Assembly: GCA_934477985.1 (NCBI GenBank)
Contig: CAKSOR010000091.1
Coordinates: 1-8,514 of the forward strand
DNA from: an uncultured Eubacteriales bacterium
GTDB taxonomy: Bacteria > Bacillota > Clostridia > Oscillospirales > CAG-272
Length of the DNA: 8,514 bases
Direction: 5' to 3'
This document shows positions 1 to 6,148 of this stretch, in pieces. Under the pieces are notes generated by a model. That model worked only from the letters and a program-made list of their open reading frames with translations, was not told the origin of the DNA and searched no databases. Position 1 is the stretch's first letter; each line of letters starts with the position of its first letter. The translations under genes were made by a program, and so were the position numbers.

Positions 1-26
1 CGCGTAACCATCCTGCGCACGTCCGC

Positions 27-77
27 AAAATGGTCATCTATTAGAAATTCTCTAATAACTGAAAAAGTGGTCATTTA
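27..77. repeat. Direct repeat flanking a 7-bp dyad in the recombinase leader
   Basis: AAAATGGTCATCTA (27-40) recurs as AAAGTGGTCATTTA (64-77), matching at 12 of 14 positions. Between and overlapping them is a perfect inverted repeat, TATTAGA (39-45) and TCTAATA (51-57), with loop AATTC. Large serine recombinases often have their attachment site and autoregulatory sites next to their own gene, so this may be a protein-binding or attachment region. That function is inferred; the repeats themselves are directly visible. Confidence 0.45.
31..58 (+). promoter_or_regulatory. Candidate promoter of the recombinase gene
   Basis: A weak sigma-A-type match is visible: TGGTCA at 31-36 (4 of 6 to TTGACA), a 16-base spacer, and TAATAA at 53-58 (4 of 6 to TATAAT). 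It lies about 55 bases before the recombinase start in the only AT-rich stretch here. The candidate elements overlap a dyad (39-57), so repression or autoregulation by a bound protein is conceivable. This is inference from spacing and composition only; the true promoter could lie left of the window. Confidence 0.3.
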
Positions 78-97
78 CAAAACGGAAACAACCACAG

Positions 98-104
98 AAA
101 GGAG
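98..104 (+). promoter_or_regulatory. Ribosome binding site of the recombinase
   Basis: AAAGGAG, a near-perfect Shine-Dalgarno sequence, ends 9 bases before the ATG at 114. It fixes that ATG as the start. Confidence 0.85.
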
Positions 105-113
105 TTCCCACAC

Positions 114-1622
114 ATGCCAAAAGCCGTGATCTACGCCCGCTTCTCCTCCCACAACCAACGCGAGGAGTCGATCGAGCAGCAGGTCGCCGAATGTCAAGCC
201 TTCGCAAAGGCAAACGACCTCACCGTCGTCGACGTCTACGCCGACGCGGCTGTCAGCGGTCGCTCTGATCGACGCCCGCAGTTTCAGCGTCTTCGCCGCG
301 ACGCCGCGAAAAAGGCGTTCGAGGTCGTCATAGCCTACAAATCGAGCCGGATCGCGCGCAACATGCTGAACGCCCTCACCTTCGAGGTCGAGATGAACAA
401 AAGCGGCGTCACCGTCCTGTACGCCAAAGAGGAGTTCGGCAACACAGCCGCCGGTCGGTTCGCCCTCAGAACGATGATGAGCGTCAACCAGTTCTATTCC
501 GAAAACTTAGGCGAGGACATCAAGCGCACGCAAGCCGACAACGCCCGCCAGTGCAAGGCGAACGGTCCTGCTCCATACGGCTACAGATCGGGCGTCGACG
601 GACGGTTCGAGATCGACGAGACAGCCGCCGCCATCGTCCGCGAGATATACACGCGCACCGCGGCAGGCGAGTCCAACGTCTCGATTATGCGCGACCTGAA
701 CGCCCGCCACCTGAAGACCCGGCTCGGTCACGAGTGGGGCAAGAACAGCTTTCAGGGCATTCTCGGGAATGAACGCTACCTCGGAATCTACATCTTCGAC
801 GGCGTCCGAGTCCCCGGCGGGATGCCGCGGATTATCGACGATAAGCTTTTTAAGGAGGCAATGATCGCAATGTCAGCCAAAAAGAAAAAGAACCCCGAAG
901 CCGATTATCAGCTCACAGGCAAGCTCTACTGCGGCGAATGCGGGGAAATGATGATCGGAATGTCCGGCACAGGCAAGTCGGGCACGGTCTATAATTATTA
1001 CGCCTGCTCGGGACGCCGCACCGGGAGTGGATGCAAAAAGGCGTCGGTCGGACGCGACCAGACCGAGATAGCAGTCGCGTCGGCACTGCTCGCGAAGATC
1101 ATGGACGACGCGGTCGTCGACCAGATCGCCGACGAGATAATCGACTTCCAGCAGAAGCACAAGAATAACCCGGAAATCAAGGCGCTCGAGGCGGCAAAAG
1201 CCGATAACAAAAAAGCTATCGACAACATCATGAACGCGATCGAGGCGGGGATATTCACCGACACGACAAAGGACCGTCTGCTCGCGCTCGAGGCGGAGAG
1301 CAAAGAGATAACCGAACGTCTCGAGGAGCTGACGGCGAGCCAGCTTAACGTCAGCCGGGATCAGGTTGTGGGGTACTTGAAGAGCTACCGCGGCGGCGAA
1401 GTCAGGGACAGGAAGTACAGAATGAAGCTCTTCCAGACCTTCCTCGTGCGCGCGTATGTCTACGACGACCGGCTGAAGATAGTCTTCGACCCGATCGGCG
1501 AGCAGACCGGCGAGGTCAATCTGACGCTCGACGAGGTTGACGGCGAGTCAGGCGACGGAGTTCGCCTGATGGAAGATAAGGGTCACCAAAACTCCGGATG
1601 CTTTGCATTCGGAGTTTTTTAG
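114..1622 (+). CDS. Large serine recombinase (site-specific integrase)
   Basis: This 502-residue protein should cut and rejoin DNA at paired attachment sites through a covalent phosphoserine link, as in phage integrases and the transposition recombinases of conjugative or mobilisable elements. The N-terminal resolvase domain (about 3-140) opens with YARFSS; Ser11 is the expected nucleophile, Arg9 its partner, and SSRIAR supplies Arg79 and Arg82. A recombinase domain follows (about 150-250, GPAPYGYR), then a zinc ribbon with Cys273, Cys276, Cys298 and Cys307, then a coiled coil (about 355-408). All key residues are present and the length is normal for the class, so it looks intact. The last 12 or so codons (from HQNSGCF) are encoded by a hairpin terminator, so the C-terminus may be partly shaped by RNA structure. 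No excision factor, phage or conjugation gene lies in the window, so the host element is unknown and would lie mostly to the left. Confidence 0.95.
   Translation: MPKAVIYARFSSHNQREESIEQQVAECQAFAKANDLTVVDVYADAAVSGRSDRRPQFQRLRRDAAKKAFEVVIAYKSSRIARNMLNALTFEVEMNKSGVTVLYAKEEFGNTAAGRFALRTMMSVNQFYSENLGEDIKRTQADNARQCKANGPAPYGYRSGVDGRFEIDETAAAIVREIYTRTAAGESNVSIMRDLNARHLKTRLGHEWGKNSFQGILGNERYLGIYIFDGVRVPGGMPRIIDDKLFKEAMIAMSAKKKKNPEADYQLTGKLYCGECGEMMIGMSGTGKSGTVYNYYACSGRRTGSGCKKASVGRDQTEIAVASALLAKIMDDAVVDQIADEIIDFQQKHKNNPEIKALEAAKADNKKAIDNIMNAIEAGIFTDTTKDRLLALEAESKEITERLEELTASQLNVSRDQVVGYLKSYRGGEVRDRKYRMKLFQTFLVRAYVYDDRLKIVFDPIGEQTGEVNLTLDEVDGESGDGVRLMEDKGHQNSGCFAFGVF
1588..1620 (+). terminator. Intrinsic terminator overlapping the recombinase 3' end
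   Basis: Arms 1588-1601 and 1605-1618 form a 14-bp stem with one G-T pair and a TTT loop, followed by a T-run (1615-1620). The stop codon TAG is at 1620-1622, so the whole structure is inside coding sequence. Read on the minus strand the same stem is followed by four Ts, so it may also stop transcripts of the convergent operon. Confidence 0.85.
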
Positions 1623-1750
1623 TGAAGAAGTAAGAGTGAAGAGTGAAAAAGTGAATTTACTTGGCAAACGCGGAGCACGTTGGCAGAACCGATAGCTCCG
1701 CGTTTGCCAACAATATATACTTCTTCACTCTTCACTTTTACTTCTTACTT
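1623..1750. repeat. Nested inverted repeat, MITE-like element
   Basis: Two pairs of arms share one centre. The outer arms (1627-1651 and 1720-1744) match at 23 of 25 positions as inverted copies and consist of GTGAAGA/GTAAGA-type units. The inner arms (1661-1676 and 1695-1710) are a perfect 16-bp inverted repeat, TTGGCAAACGCGGAGC. The 18-base loop can pair a little further (GTTGG with CCGAT, with wobbles). The whole unit is about 128 bases with no coding capacity of its own, as expected for a miniature inverted-repeat element or a structured dispersed repeat. It lies between convergent genes and overlaps the end of the minus-strand gene that stops at 1725. No clear target-site duplication was found. 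A transcript in either direction would form a long hairpin. Confidence 0.75.
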
Positions 1751-2540
1751 TGAGCGACGCGAAGCGGAGCTCGCTGTCCTCCACGAAGTTCTTTCGGTAC
1801 ACCTCGATCATATACCGTCCGGCGTACCCGTAGCTCTCGATCCGCCCGATAACCGCCTGAAGATCAAGCCCGCCCGCGCCGGGAAGCCTGCAACCGCCCT
1901 CGCGGCTGCCGTCGTTCGAGAACGCCCAGTCGTTGATGTGCACGTGCTTTATATCGCTCCCCATCACGTCGATCATCTCCTCCGGCGTGTGCCCGGCTCT
2001 GAGCGCCTGCTTGACGTCGAACACGAAGCTTATCTCCCCCGCTCCGATACGATTCCTCAGCTCACGCATGAACTCCGGGTCTCCGCCGCGCGCCGACGAT
2101 ACATTCTCGTGCGCCAGCGTCACGCCCTCGCTCCTTGCCGTCTCGGCAAGCCGCGCGAACACCTCGGCATACCTGTCCATCCCGATGAACGGCGCGCGGG
2201 TCGAGTCGCCGTGAAACACCACAAACTCAGCCCCGAGCTCAGCCGCCGCGCAAAAATACATCCTGTAGAAGCCGCACGAGTCGTCGGCTCTTTTTTTATA
2301 CGCCGAGAAGAAGAGCATATATTCATACCCCGATGTGAAGGGGTGCACCGACGTGAATCTGATCCCCTCCGACCGTCTGACCGCGTTCAGCTCGCGCAGA
2401 TAAGGCGCTTCAAGCTCCGAAAAGCTGTTCATGAACACCTCGACATTGCAAAAGCCCAGCCCGGCGCAGCGTTTCACCGCGTCGAGCGTCTCCTCGGGGT
2501 AGAAGCATGCCGACGATATGCCGATACGCTCCTCAGTCAT
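1725..2540 (-). CDS. Xylose isomerase-like TIM-barrel protein (sugar isomerase/epimerase)
   Basis: The 271-residue product has the fold shared by xylose isomerase, sugar-phosphate epimerases and endonuclease IV, which use a divalent metal in an eight-stranded barrel. Visible strand-end motifs are VVFHGD (His110), LAHENV (Glu145), FVFDVKQA (Asp175), KHVHINDW (His201, Asp204) and YMIEVY (Glu246). These fit the metal and substrate residues of keto-sugar epimerases and isomerases; the His-rich three-zinc site of endonuclease IV is not evident. The exact substrate cannot be read from sequence. Its ATG overlaps the end of the preceding nuclease gene by 8 bases, with only a weak Shine-Dalgarno, so translational coupling is likely. 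It is the last gene of the operon that contains the fructosidase. The final eight codons (KVRSKSEE, 1728-1751) lie in the right arm of the nested inverted repeat, so the original C-terminus appears to have been replaced. Confidence 0.88.
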   Translation of the reverse strand: MTEERIGISSACFYPEETLDAVKRCAGLGFCNVEVFMNSFSELEAPYLRELNAVRRSEGIRFTSVHPFTSGYEYMLFFSAYKKRADDSCGFYRMYFCAAAELGAEFVVFHGDSTRAPFIGMDRYAEVFARLAETARSEGVTLAHENVSSARGGDPEFMRELRNRIGAGEISFVFDVKQALRAGHTPEEMIDVMGSDIKHVHINDWAFSNDGSREGGCRLPGAGGLDLQAVIGRIESYGYAGRYMIEVYRKNFVEDSELRFASLKVRSKSEE

Positions 2541-3978
2541 CCCACGCCTGCTTTCGGGTCAGAATACGGTCGCCCGCGGTCTCCTGCCTCGGGTAATCGT
2601 CGCGGTCGCGGCGCTTCTGATTGTTCTGCCTTGACCCGCGCGGCTTTTTCGCCTGTCCGGACGGCTGCTTTGCGGGTCTCTGCTCATTCTTGTGCCCGGG
2701 TCTGTCGTCGGACTTCGGCTCGGATCTCACATCCTTCGGCGGCTCGGGTTTCGATTCGGGTCCGGATCTGCGCTCGGGCTTCGGCTTCTGCTCCGCGCGC
2801 GCCGGATTGCTTTCAACCCGCGCCGGTTTCGTCTCGTTGACCTGCCCCGGCTCCTGAACAGTCTGCTGAACCCGCGGCTTCGGTCTGTCCGGACGGCGTC
2901 CGCGACGCTTGTTTCTCGGCTTTGCCGACCCGACCGGCTTTACATTCGCTCCTTCGGTCTGCTCAGCCTTCACCTCGATCGGCTTTGGCTCGGGTATCGG
3001 CGCTGTCTGCTCAGGCAGTGACTGCGGCGGCTTTGTCTGCGTCGATTTCGGCTGCGGAGACTTCCGCTTTGAACGTTCCTGCTTCGGCTTCTGCCCGGAC
3101 TGAGCCGCGGACTGCTTTTCACCCTGCTTCGGCTTCTGACGACGCCTGTTGTCCTTCACCGGCTCGTCCGGCATCGTAAACGCGAGGTCGGCAAGCTTCC
3201 ACGGCAGCTCAAAACTTTCGTACTGCTCGCCGCCCAGCTTGACCAGCTGATAATTCAGCCTCATACGGTCAGTGCCCTCGACAAGACAGCGGCGCAGCTT
3301 CTTCTGCTTTACCTCGGCGGTGTGTTCGATTATCCCCTCGACCCCGCCGAAGCGGTTGAGCAGTCTGACCGCCGAGACAGAGCCGACTCCGCGCACTCCG
3401 GGGATGTTGTCCGACTTGTCCCCGGTCAGTGCCTTGTAATCCGCGAATCTGCGCGGAGAAATGTGGAACTCGTCCCGGAAGTTCTTTTCGTCGTAATACG
3501 AGCCCTGCTTTCCGCTGTAGTTCATCAGCCTGACACGGCTTCCGAGCAGCTGGTAGAAATCGTGGTCGTGCGAGCAGACAATTATATCCGCCGCCGCTCT
3601 GAATCTCTCGCAGCAGACCGCGATCATGTCGTCAGCCTCGACCGTTGTCGTCTCGACATACTTTATCTTCATCCGGTCAAGCGCGTCGCGCACCGCCGGG
3701 AGCTGGAGATAGGGATTCTCGTCGTCGGGGAGCTGGCTGTAATCGGGGCGGTTCGCCTTGTAGGCGGGGAAAAGCGCCCGGCGGGGATTCTCGTGCTCAC
3801 CGTCGAAGATGACGACGACATGCGTCGGCTTGGCAAAGCGGATTATCCGCTTCATAGCGCCGGTAAAACCAACGCCGAACGGCGATACCTTGCCCGGCTT
3901 CTTCTTGAGCCGCGACTGTATGCCGAAGAATATCTGGAAATGGAGATTGTGTCCATCAATTATGAGAAGCCGGTTCAT
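2533..3978 (-). CDS. Stand-alone 5'-3' exonuclease with long disordered basic tail
   Basis: Residues 1-270 form a FEN/PIN-type 5' nuclease like the N-terminal domain of DNA polymerase I and phage T5 exonuclease, which removes 5' flaps and RNA primers with two metal ions. Acidic metal ligands are recognisable: Asp8, Asp59, Glu114, Asp116/Asp117, Asp138, Asp140, Asp187 and Asp190. GVRGVG at 195-200 belongs to the helix-3-turn-helix DNA-binding element. The basic segment RRALFPAYKANR (66-77) fits the helical arch. From about residue 275 to 481 the sequence is low complexity, dominated by Lys, Arg, Pro, Gln, Glu and Ser, with a basic cluster at 354-369 and a distinct end, DRILTRKQAWDD. Stand-alone homologues usually stop near 280-310 residues, so the tail is unusual. 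The ATG overlaps the fructosidase stop as ATGA, and the downstream isomerase overlaps its end. It could serve general repair, with the tail recruiting nucleic acid or partners; that role is inference. Confidence 0.9.
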   Translation of the reverse strand: MNRLLIIDGHNLHFQIFFGIQSRLKKKPGKVSPFGVGFTGAMKRIIRFAKPTHVVVIFDGEHENPRRALFPAYKANRPDYSQLPDDENPYLQLPAVRDALDRMKIKYVETTTVEADDMIAVCCERFRAAADIIVCSHDHDFYQLLGSRVRLMNYSGKQGSYYDEKNFRDEFHISPRRFADYKALTGDKSDNIPGVRGVGSVSAVRLLNRFGGVEGIIEHTAEVKQKKLRRCLVEGTDRMRLNYQLVKLGGEQYESFELPWKLADLAFTMPDEPVKDNRRRQKPKQGEKQSAAQSGQKPKQERSKRKSPQPKSTQTKPPQSLPEQTAPIPEPKPIEVKAEQTEGANVKPVGSAKPRNKRRGRRPDRPKPRVQQTVQEPGQVNETKPARVESNPARAEQKPKPERRSGPESKPEPPKDVRSEPKSDDRPGHKNEQRPAKQPSGQAKKPRGSRQNNQKRRDRDDYPRQETAGDRILTRKQAWDD

Positions 3979-5483
3979 TTTACTTCTCTCACGATCAGTC
4001 TGTCGAGCGAGCCCTCGCCGCCGAACGTCAGCGTATCGCCCGAAGGAACAGCCTCAAACGCGCCGTAGGAGACGCCAGAGAGGTCGAACACCTCAAGTCC
4101 GTAGCGGTCGGCGATCACCCTGAACGCGACCTTGCCGTCGTCCATCCGCAGCGGCATGGTTTCCTTGCCGTTTACGGTCAGTATCCCGGCGGCGTCGAGC
4201 TTCAGCTCGTTTTGGCACAGAACCACGCTGACCGGCTCTTCCGACTTCGAGACGGCAATCTCAATATCGCAGGGGAGCGTCAGAGTGAACTTCACGCCGT
4301 GCGACGGGAGATTCTCATAGGTCTGAACCTTCGAAAAGCAGCTGTCAAGCTCCTTTACCGGGGAGACGCGCAGCTTACCGCCGCTGAGAGTGACCTCGCA
4401 GGGCAAGCCGAGCTCGCAGTTGAAGTTTCTCGACGGAATGCCTGTGAAACGGTTCCAGGCGACGCGGACTCTCCGGAGCGACTCGCCGAGGTTGAAGCTC
4501 TGCGCCGCGTATGGCTTGCCGAAGCCGAATTTCCGGACGTCTCCGGTGTTCACGAATCCGCGCTCAGGGTCGAAATCGCCGATCATCGCGCAGTCGTGCG
4601 CTCCGCACAGAACCCATTTAAGCTTTCCGTCCTCCTCGAGCGGGAAGAAGTCGGGGCATTCGTTGTCGCCCTGAAGCGGGAGAGTCTGCAATATCTTCCA
4701 GTCCGAGAGATTCGACGAGGTCAGGAGCGCGTACTCATCGCCGTCGAGATAGAGCGCCATCACGTATACGCCGGACCCGGGGTCGCGGATGACCTTCGGG
4801 TCGCGGTTTCCGCCCTTGATATGCCGGACGACCGGGTTCTTCTCGTACTTTCTGAAGGTGTATCCGCCGTCGGTCGAGTAGGCGATGCACTGAGTGAACT
4901 TGCTGTCAGCCGAGAGCTCACGGTTTCCGCCAGCCGCCGTATAGAAGAGAATCAGCGGGTCGTGCTCGTTCACCTTCAGCCCGAGCAGATTATCGGTGTC
5001 GACAATCGCGCTGCCCGAGAACATGTCGCCGGTCTCGTCCGGGAAAAGGACATCGCCGAGCTCGGTCCAGTGGATGAGATCGGTTCCGACCGCGTGCCCC
5101 CAGTGCATGTTGCCCCAGAGAAGACCTACGGGGTTGTGCTGGAAGAAGAGGTGATATTTGCCCTCGTAGAAGCAGAGTCCGTTCGGGTCGTTTATCCAGC
5201 CCTTCTTCGCGGTGAAGTGCAGCTCGGGGCGGAGCGGGTCAGATGTCGGTTCAGCCGGGAGCTCAGAGAAGCCGAAGCTCTTGCCCGACTCGTGGGTGAC
5301 TTCGACGTCCATTCCCTCAAAGCGGGAGATGTCGTAGTAGAAGACGCTCTCAGGGTTCGCGAAATCGACCTTCGCGTCGAGGTCTGAAAGCAGCTTTCCG
5401 CCGCTCCTTAAGTATATCTTGCTCTTCTCAGCCGACTTTGAGGTCGGGATGACCAGATATTTTGTTTTGTTTGTAATAAGCAT
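3975..5483 (-). CDS. Glycoside hydrolase family 32 beta-fructosidase
   Basis: This 502-residue enzyme should hydrolyse terminal beta-fructosyl residues of sucrose, fructo-oligosaccharides or levan/inulin. The five-bladed propeller carries WINDPNG (96-102; Asp99 nucleophile), NRDPK (Asp228 transition-state stabiliser) and ECPDFF (Glu275 acid/base). A C-terminal beta-sandwich spans about 360-502, with YGLEVFDLSG near 461. About 85 N-terminal residues form an extra mainly beta segment before the propeller, as in some levanase-like members. No signal peptide or membrane segment is visible, so it is probably cytoplasmic and acts on imported sugars. AAAGGA at 5491-5496, nearly abutting the acetyltransferase stop, supports the ATG at 5483. 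It is the second gene of the minus-strand operon, 13 bases after the acetyltransferase and overlapping the nuclease start by 4. No sugar transporter, kinase or regulator is in the window. Substrate preference cannot be read by eye. Confidence 0.95.
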   Translation of the reverse strand: MLITNKTKYLVIPTSKSAEKSKIYLRSGGKLLSDLDAKVDFANPESVFYYDISRFEGMDVEVTHESGKSFGFSELPAEPTSDPLRPELHFTAKKGWINDPNGLCFYEGKYHLFFQHNPVGLLWGNMHWGHAVGTDLIHWTELGDVLFPDETGDMFSGSAIVDTDNLLGLKVNEHDPLILFYTAAGGNRELSADSKFTQCIAYSTDGGYTFRKYEKNPVVRHIKGGNRDPKVIRDPGSGVYVMALYLDGDEYALLTSSNLSDWKILQTLPLQGDNECPDFFPLEEDGKLKWVLCGAHDCAMIGDFDPERGFVNTGDVRKFGFGKPYAAQSFNLGESLRRVRVAWNRFTGIPSRNFNCELGLPCEVTLSGGKLRVSPVKELDSCFSKVQTYENLPSHGVKFTLTLPCDIEIAVSKSEEPVSVVLCQNELKLDAAGILTVNGKETMPLRMDDGKVAFRVIADRYGLEVFDLSGVSYGAFEAVPSGDTLTFGGEGSLDRLIVREVK

Positions 5484-5490
5484 TATTTTA

Positions 5491-5496
5491 TCCTTT
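5491..5496 (-). promoter_or_regulatory. Ribosome binding site of the fructosidase gene
   Basis: On the minus strand AAAGGA lies 7 bases before the ATG at 5483, and directly follows or touches the acetyltransferase stop codon (5497-5499). This favours ribosomes passing from one gene to the next. Confidence 0.7.
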
Positions 5497-6054
5497 TCAG
5501 AGTTTCTTTATCATTAAGTATTCGTTGCAAAACGAGCCGTCTGGCATCAGGAAGGCGTCGGGGTGAATTCCGGCAATTCTGAATCCGCACTTCTCGTAGA
5601 GTGCCCGGGCGCGGGAGTTGCCCTCGACAAACTCGAGCTCGAGCTGCGTTTTTCCCCATTCGCGGGCGATCTTCTCGGCTTCGTTCATCAGCGCCGTTCC
5701 GATGCCGAGTCCCCAGAATTCCTTCAGCACCGAGATGCCGAGGTTTGCGCGGTGAGCGATCTTCCTGCGTGGATTGTAGTTGACGCCGCAGTTCGCCGCG
5801 TGACGGTATTCGCCGTCCTCCTCGACAAAGCAGCAGATCATCGCGCTTACTTCGGATTCGCGGCTGTTTTTGATGAAATTCCTCTCGTCCTCAACCGACA
5901 TCACCGGGTCGTCCGCGCCGCGGAGCAGAAAGTCGGTCTCTGCCGACACCATTCTCAGGAAGTCGACCAGCGCCTGAGCGTCTTCGACCATCGGCGAGCG
6001 GAGGAGCGCCCGTCTGCCGTCCTTCAGAGTTATATATTTTTCCTCGATTATCAT
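5497..6054 (-). CDS. GNAT-family N-acetyltransferase
   Basis: This 185-residue GCN5-related acetyltransferase transfers an acetyl group from acetyl-CoA to an amine; the acceptor is unknown. The acetyl-CoA-binding motif A is visible as ISVLKEFWGLGIGTALM (107-123), with GLGIG forming the pyrophosphate loop. Motif B is NSRARALYEKCGF (146-158), including the tyrosine often used as general acid. Length matches a single-domain GNAT with an extended N-terminus. The ATG at 6054 has AGGA about 6 bases upstream on the minus strand. It is the first gene of the four-gene minus-strand operon and faces the plus-strand small membrane gene across a shared control region. Being first suggests its expression sets that of the fructosidase and nuclease downstream, but no functional tie is evident; alternatives are antibiotic, polyamine or protein acetylation. 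Confidence 0.92.
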   Translation of the reverse strand: MIIEEKYITLKDGRRALLRSPMVEDAQALVDFLRMVSAETDFLLRGADDPVMSVEDERNFIKNSRESEVSAMICCFVEEDGEYRHAANCGVNYNPRRKIAHRANLGISVLKEFWGLGIGTALMNEAEKIAREWGKTQLELEFVEGNSRARALYEKCGFRIAGIHPDAFLMPDGSFCNEYLMIKKL

Positions 6055-6066
6055 AGTGTTCCTGCC

Positions 6067-6095
6067 TTTCCGGAAATTTTGCGGTGCAATTTCCG
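6067..6095. promoter_or_regulatory. Candidate operator: TTTCCG-based dyads between divergent genes
   Basis: A perfect 10-bp palindrome, TTTCCGGAAA (6067-6076), overlaps a second dyad of CGGAAATT (6071-6078) and AATTTCCG (6088-6095) with a 9-base spacer. This gives three half-sites with a TTTCCG core. The block sits just upstream of the plus-strand -10 box and within the leader of the minus-strand acetyltransferase operon, where a repressor could act on both. No regulator gene is in the window, so the function is inferred. Confidence 0.45.
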
Positions 6096-6103
6096 CCCGG
6101 ATA

Positions 6104-6112
6104 TGTTATAAT
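6104..6112 (+). promoter_or_regulatory. Extended -10 promoter for the small membrane gene
   Basis: TGTTATAAT contains a perfect TATAAT (6107-6112) preceded by TGN, the extended -10 signature. A -35 match is poor (TGCAAT at 6085-6090, 16-base spacer), which extended -10 promoters tolerate. Transcription would start near 6119, just before AGGGAG. The reverse complement of this AT-rich stretch offers only a weak -10 (TATAAC) for the divergent acetyltransferase operon. Confidence 0.6.
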
Positions 6113-6120
6113 ATTATTGA

Positions 6121-6126
6121 AGGGAG
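6121..6126 (+). promoter_or_regulatory. Ribosome binding site pointing to a non-ATG start
   Basis: AGGGAG is followed in the gene's reading frame by a stop (TGA, 6128) and then CTG at 6137, 10 bases after the motif. The first conventional start codon, TTG at 6149, is 22 bases away. The site therefore fits CTG better than TTG by spacing. Confidence 0.5.
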
Positions 6127-6148
6127 TTGAAATAAGCTGAAAAAGCTG

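Noticed and set aside
1..74. Short open frames reaching the left edge: minus strand from ATG at 74 (MTTFSVIREFLIDD...), and a plus frame ending at TAG 42-44 (...HVRKMVIY).
   Set aside because: Each is under 25 codons, no Shine-Dalgarno precedes the minus ATG, and three frames are open at once in this short leader. One could be a real gene end or start, but the sequence cannot decide it.
1661..1710. Perfect 16-bp inner inverted repeat as a classic intrinsic terminator.
   Set aside because: Neither side is followed by a T-run, so it does not meet the usual criteria; the nearby hairpin at 1588-1620 does.
1680..2840. Plus-strand open frame (386 codons) opposite the isomerase and nuclease tail.
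   Set aside because: It lacks domain motifs and a ribosome binding site, and begins inside the inverted repeat. The minus-strand genes explain the region.
2540..3160. Repetitive GGCTTCGGCT-like sequence, considered as a tandem repeat array or CRISPR-like structure.
   Set aside because: Units vary in length and sequence with no regular spacing. The pattern follows from the Lys/Pro/Gln/Glu-rich coding tail of the nuclease.
4212..5387. Plus-strand open frame (391 codons) opposite the fructosidase.
   Set aside because: It is the mirror of GH32 coding sequence with clear catalytic motifs on the minus strand; no start signal supports it.
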